Shown here: positions 61,879 to 64,000 of the stretch, in pieces
How positions within the stretch are numbered: the stretch's first letter is position 1
How the letters are laid out: every line of letters begins with the position of its first letter
Source of the DNA: Nocardioides szechwanensis
GTDB lineage: Bacteria > Actinomycetota > Actinomycetes > Propionibacteriales > Nocardioidaceae
Length of the DNA stretch: 64,000 bases
Direction: 5' to 3'
Assembly: GCF_900103935.1 (NCBI RefSeq)
Contig: NZ_FNIC01000004.1
Location: 186,001 to 250,000 of the forward strand
The notes under the pieces: model-generated
What the model saw: the letters and a program-made list of their open reading frames with translations, nothing else
Database searches by the model: none
Told to the model about the DNA's origin: nothing
Position numbers and translations under genes: made by a program

Positions 61879-62441
61879 AACGCCCTGACCTTGTAGTCGT
61901 CGCCGAGTGCCGCTGCAACCTCACGGGCGAGCATGTCTCCCGCGTCCTGCCACGCCCAGACCTCGGCGTCGTTGTCGCCGGTCGCGTGCGCGTACGTGCT
62001 CACCTGCGCCTTCCATACCGTCACCTTCGCCTTGAGTGCCGCCTCGACCGGGAGCGAGTTGACGTCGTCATCGAGCAGGGAGACGGCTGCCGTCGGGGTC
62101 GATCGAGCGGGCGGAACCGCGACCGCGGGGCCGACTTCGGCTGCCAGGCGACGCAGGAGCCCCTGCTCGACAACGAACAGCGCCTCCGAGCGGGCACCTG
62201 CTGCCAGGGAGGCGGAGTGCCAGGCCATCACCTCGTCGTACAAGCCTCGAGAGATCCCGATGTCCTCGTGGAGTTCGTCGAAGTCGTCACCCAGGCACCC
62301 CTCGGAGTACCAGAACGGTCCGCCGTACTCGTCGACCCGTAGGTGGACGTCCCGCACGGGTGGGTCTACGTAGCGGTCATCTGAGCCGGCACGCGGGTAT
62401 GCGAACCAGCCGAACCTGTCCTCACTCTCGCCGCCGCTCAC
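61875..62441 (-). CDS. Hypothetical cytoplasmic protein
   Basis: A 188-residue acidic protein without a signal peptide or membrane segment. It is rich in aromatic residues near the N-terminus (DRFGWFAYPRAGSDDRYVD; YGGPFWYSEGC) and helical in the middle (LYDEVMAWHSASLAAGARSE). I recognise no domain. GAAGAT lies six bases before GTG 62441. It is convergent with, and overlaps by four bases, the HNH gene. Confidence 0.65.
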   Translation of the reverse strand: MSGGESEDRFGWFAYPRAGSDDRYVDPPVRDVHLRVDEYGGPFWYSEGCLGDDFDELHEDIGISRGLYDEVMAWHSASLAAGARSEALFVVEQGLLRRLAAEVGPAVAVPPARSTPTAAVSLLDDDVNSLPVEAALKAKVTVWKAQVSTYAHATGDNDAEVWAWQDAGDMLAREVAAALGDDYKVRAF

Positions 62442-62447
62442 CGACCC

Positions 62448-62453
62448 ATCTTC
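62448..62453 (-). promoter_or_regulatory. -10-like GAAGAT
   Basis: Six bases before GTG 62441 on the minus strand; a weak but correctly placed match to the leaderless pattern. Confidence 0.35.
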
Positions 62454-62479
62454 GCTCAGCTACCTCGGGGCGCGCGAGG

Positions 62480-63733
62480 TCAGAGCGGGAGGTCCGGGAG
62501 CCCGACGCCGGTGCCCGGGCCGGAGTCGCTGCCGGACGACTGCTGGTGCCCCCTGGGGCGGAGCCTGGTCGGCGTCACGAACCGGCCCAGGTGCGGGCGG
62601 CCGCGGCGGTCCCAGCGCAGGTGCGCGGCGTAGAGGACGCGCCGGGCGCCGTACCAACGTGCGCGTTGGAGGTCGCCGGCAGGGCACGGGCGGCCGTGAC
62701 AGGTCCAGGCGTGCATCAGCACCATCGAGCCGCCGACCACGTCGGCGCCGCCAGGCCCGCACAGACGCGTGCTCTGGCGGGTGACCAGCGCGCGGGACCG
62801 GGCGTGGCGGAGGCCCTTCAGGTTGGGCGCGCGGCGCCAGGTGGTGCGGTAGCCGCAGTCGCCGTAGTAGCCCTGGGAGGTGATCAGCACCCATCCCTTG
62901 CGCTGCTGCATGAGCACGGGGTTCTCGACCACTCCCTTGGACGTCGCCAGCACCCGGCTGCGTACGCCGCGTCGGGCACGCGTGCCGTCGGCGGTGAGCC
63001 GCACCATCCGGATCGTCGACGGGGTGCCCTGGGTGCGGTAGAGCAGGTAGCGCTGACCGCCGCGGGTGCGGAAGCCCTCGGGGTCGATCACGCCGGCGCG
63101 GGCGAGCGACGGGCTGGCGGGGCGTACGGGGTCGAAGGCGTTGGGCGTGCGCGCCCAGCGCGGGCAGGTGAGCGGGCGCCGCATCGGACGGAACTTCTGC
63201 AGTGGGGTCCGGGCCACCGCGACCCCGATGCAGCGGCCGAGCGGACCGAGGCCGGCGACGGGGGCGGAGAAGTAGAGCAGGTAGCGGTTGCGCACGGCGA
63301 CGACGTCGGAGGCCCAGATGCCGCGACCGGTCGCCCACCGCGGCATCCGCGACAAGGCGGTACCGGCCTTGCGCCACGGGCCCCGGAACGTGGGGGCGAT
63401 GCTGCGCGGCGCGAGGGAGCCGGTGGCGATCGCGACCACGCGGCCGTGGAAGGCGATGCCGGTCGGGTCGGGGAACTCGGTGTGCCGGAAGAGCGGGCGT
63501 CCCTTGCGCTTGGGGTGTCCGCGGATCACCCGGCTGGCCAGGGGGTTGAGCACCCCGGCGCTCTGCCACGACACCGCAGCGGGGTGCGGCCCGCGGCCGG
63601 AACCGGCGGCCTCGGCAGGAGCGGTGACGCCGAGGGAGAGAAGGGTGGCGATGAGGGTGACGAGGGTCGTCAGGCTCGCGGCGCGTCGCGCAGGGGTCAC
63701 CGGCAGGGTCACTTTCTCGGTCATGGGGTGCAC
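62480..63733 (-). CDS. Secreted protein with GH43-like five-bladed propeller features
   Basis: A 417-residue exported protein. The signal peptide runs to about residue 43 (LVTLIATLLSLGVTAPAEA). The mature part has repeated beta-blade motifs: TEFPDPTGIAFHG with Asp89, IWASDVVAVRNRYLLYFSAP, VIDPEGFRTRGGQRYLLYRT and GVVENPVLMQQRKGWVLITS. The spacing of Asp, Asp and Glu (FPDP, IDPE, VENP) is that of GH43/GH32-type arabinanases and xylosidases. The substrate is unknown. GTG at 63733 is taken as the start because GGAGA lies upstream; ATG 63724 is possible. Confidence 0.75.
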   Translation of the reverse strand: MHPMTEKVTLPVTPARRAASLTTLVTLIATLLSLGVTAPAEAAGSGRGPHPAAVSWQSAGVLNPLASRVIRGHPKRKGRPLFRHTEFPDPTGIAFHGRVVAIATGSLAPRSIAPTFRGPWRKAGTALSRMPRWATGRGIWASDVVAVRNRYLLYFSAPVAGLGPLGRCIGVAVARTPLQKFRPMRRPLTCPRWARTPNAFDPVRPASPSLARAGVIDPEGFRTRGGQRYLLYRTQGTPSTIRMVRLTADGTRARRGVRSRVLATSKGVVENPVLMQQRKGWVLITSQGYYGDCGYRTTWRRAPNLKGLRHARSRALVTRQSTRLCGPGGADVVGGSMVLMHAWTCHGRPCPAGDLQRARWYGARRVLYAAHLRWDRRGRPHLGRFVTPTRLRPRGHQQSSGSDSGPGTGVGLPDLPL

Positions 63734-63845
63734 AGGGTCTCCGGTGCGACGAACCCCGTCCGGGGAGCGCTCGAACCGTGACCTCTTCGTGACCGAGCCC
63801 CACGCGGAGGAGAGAATGGCACCACCAACTGCTGGCGGAGTAACG

Positions 63846-64000
63846 ATGGGACACGGTCACGGTCACGGGCATGCCGCCGGGCGCGCGGCCGACCGCTCCC
63901 GCCTGCGGTGGGTCCTCGCGGCCACCGGCAGCGTCCTGGTCGTAGAGCTGGTCGGCGCGTACCTCACCGGCTCGCTCGCCCTCCTCGCCGACGCGGGCCA
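63846..64000 (+). CDS. Cation diffusion facilitator transporter (N-terminal part)
   Basis: The visible 51 residues start with the His-rich MGHGHGHGHAAGR, then a first membrane segment (WVLAATGSVLVVELVGAYL) and TGSLALLADAGH, the CDF motif that carries the metal-binding Asp of helix 2. GGAG lies 5 nt before ATG 63846. CDF proteins export zinc or related metals by proton exchange. The gene runs off the right edge. Confidence 0.87.
   Translation, partial: MGHGHGHGHAAGRAADRSRLRWVLAATGSVLVVELVGAYLTGSLALLADAG

Overview
The window is high-GC DNA with dense, mostly overlapping genes, GTG/TTG starts and many leaderless-looking promoters. This points to an actinobacterium. The tail-to-tail repeats of the GAGCGAAGCGAG type, several acyl-CoA operons and a DUF222/HNH gene suggest Nocardioides or a close relative (inference; no rRNA or tRNA is present to confirm it). 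I saw no prophage, integrase, transposase, CRISPR array or RNA gene. The region looks chromosomal.

Layout. 1-3804: a partial MerR regulator divergent from a thiolase and a FadB-type beta-oxidation protein. 3893-6101: an ABC ATPase and its permease. 6104-6652: a lipoprotein. 6682-11583: an operon with an ACAD11-type acyl-CoA dehydrogenase, an SDR, an APH-fold kinase, a histidine phosphatase and a VanZ-RDD membrane protein, facing a second SDR. 12453-15488: a secreted S8 protease. 15566-25506: a tightly overlapping TetR-controlled operon (TIGR03084-like, AtuA-like, two acyl-CoA dehydrogenases, both biotin-dependent carboxylase subunits, an AhpD-like protein) that looks like branched or isoprenoid acyl-CoA breakdown. 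25542-27362: YihY membrane protein and a tyrosine phosphatase. 27739-29206: three tandem paralogous small exported proteins of unknown function.

29234-38255 (minus strand) is the most coherent regulatory unit. It holds a molybdopterin sulfite-oxidase-type enzyme, then a fasciclin lipoprotein, a SigK-like ECF sigma factor, an RskA-like anti-sigma factor, a FAD oxidoreductase fused to DUF1365, two cyclopropane-synthase-type methyltransferases and a DUF1295 protein. This gathers in one transcription unit what Mycobacterium tuberculosis splits between the sigK locus and the mpt83/mpt70 locus, and a SigK-like promoter sits in front of the fasciclin gene.

38310-49481: an enoyl-CoA hydratase, a large secreted choice-of-anchor A/DUF11 protein carrying three inserted HxH repeats, a HelD-like ATPase, a methyltransferase, a PhzE/TrpE(G)-type anthranilate synthase, a short Trp-containing ORF in a stem-loop, and pabA/pabB. 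49487-53993: two-component system with lipoprotein, fructosamine kinase, LMW phosphatase and a small membrane protein. 54039-57718: GntR regulator divergent from a DDAH-like hydrolase, VanZ protein, HisC-like aminotransferase and an MFS gene remnant. 57827-64000: CPW-type GST, an autoregulated ECF sigma factor with a membrane partner, DUF222/HNH protein, a hypothetical protein, a secreted five-blade-propeller-like protein and the start of a CDF metal exporter.
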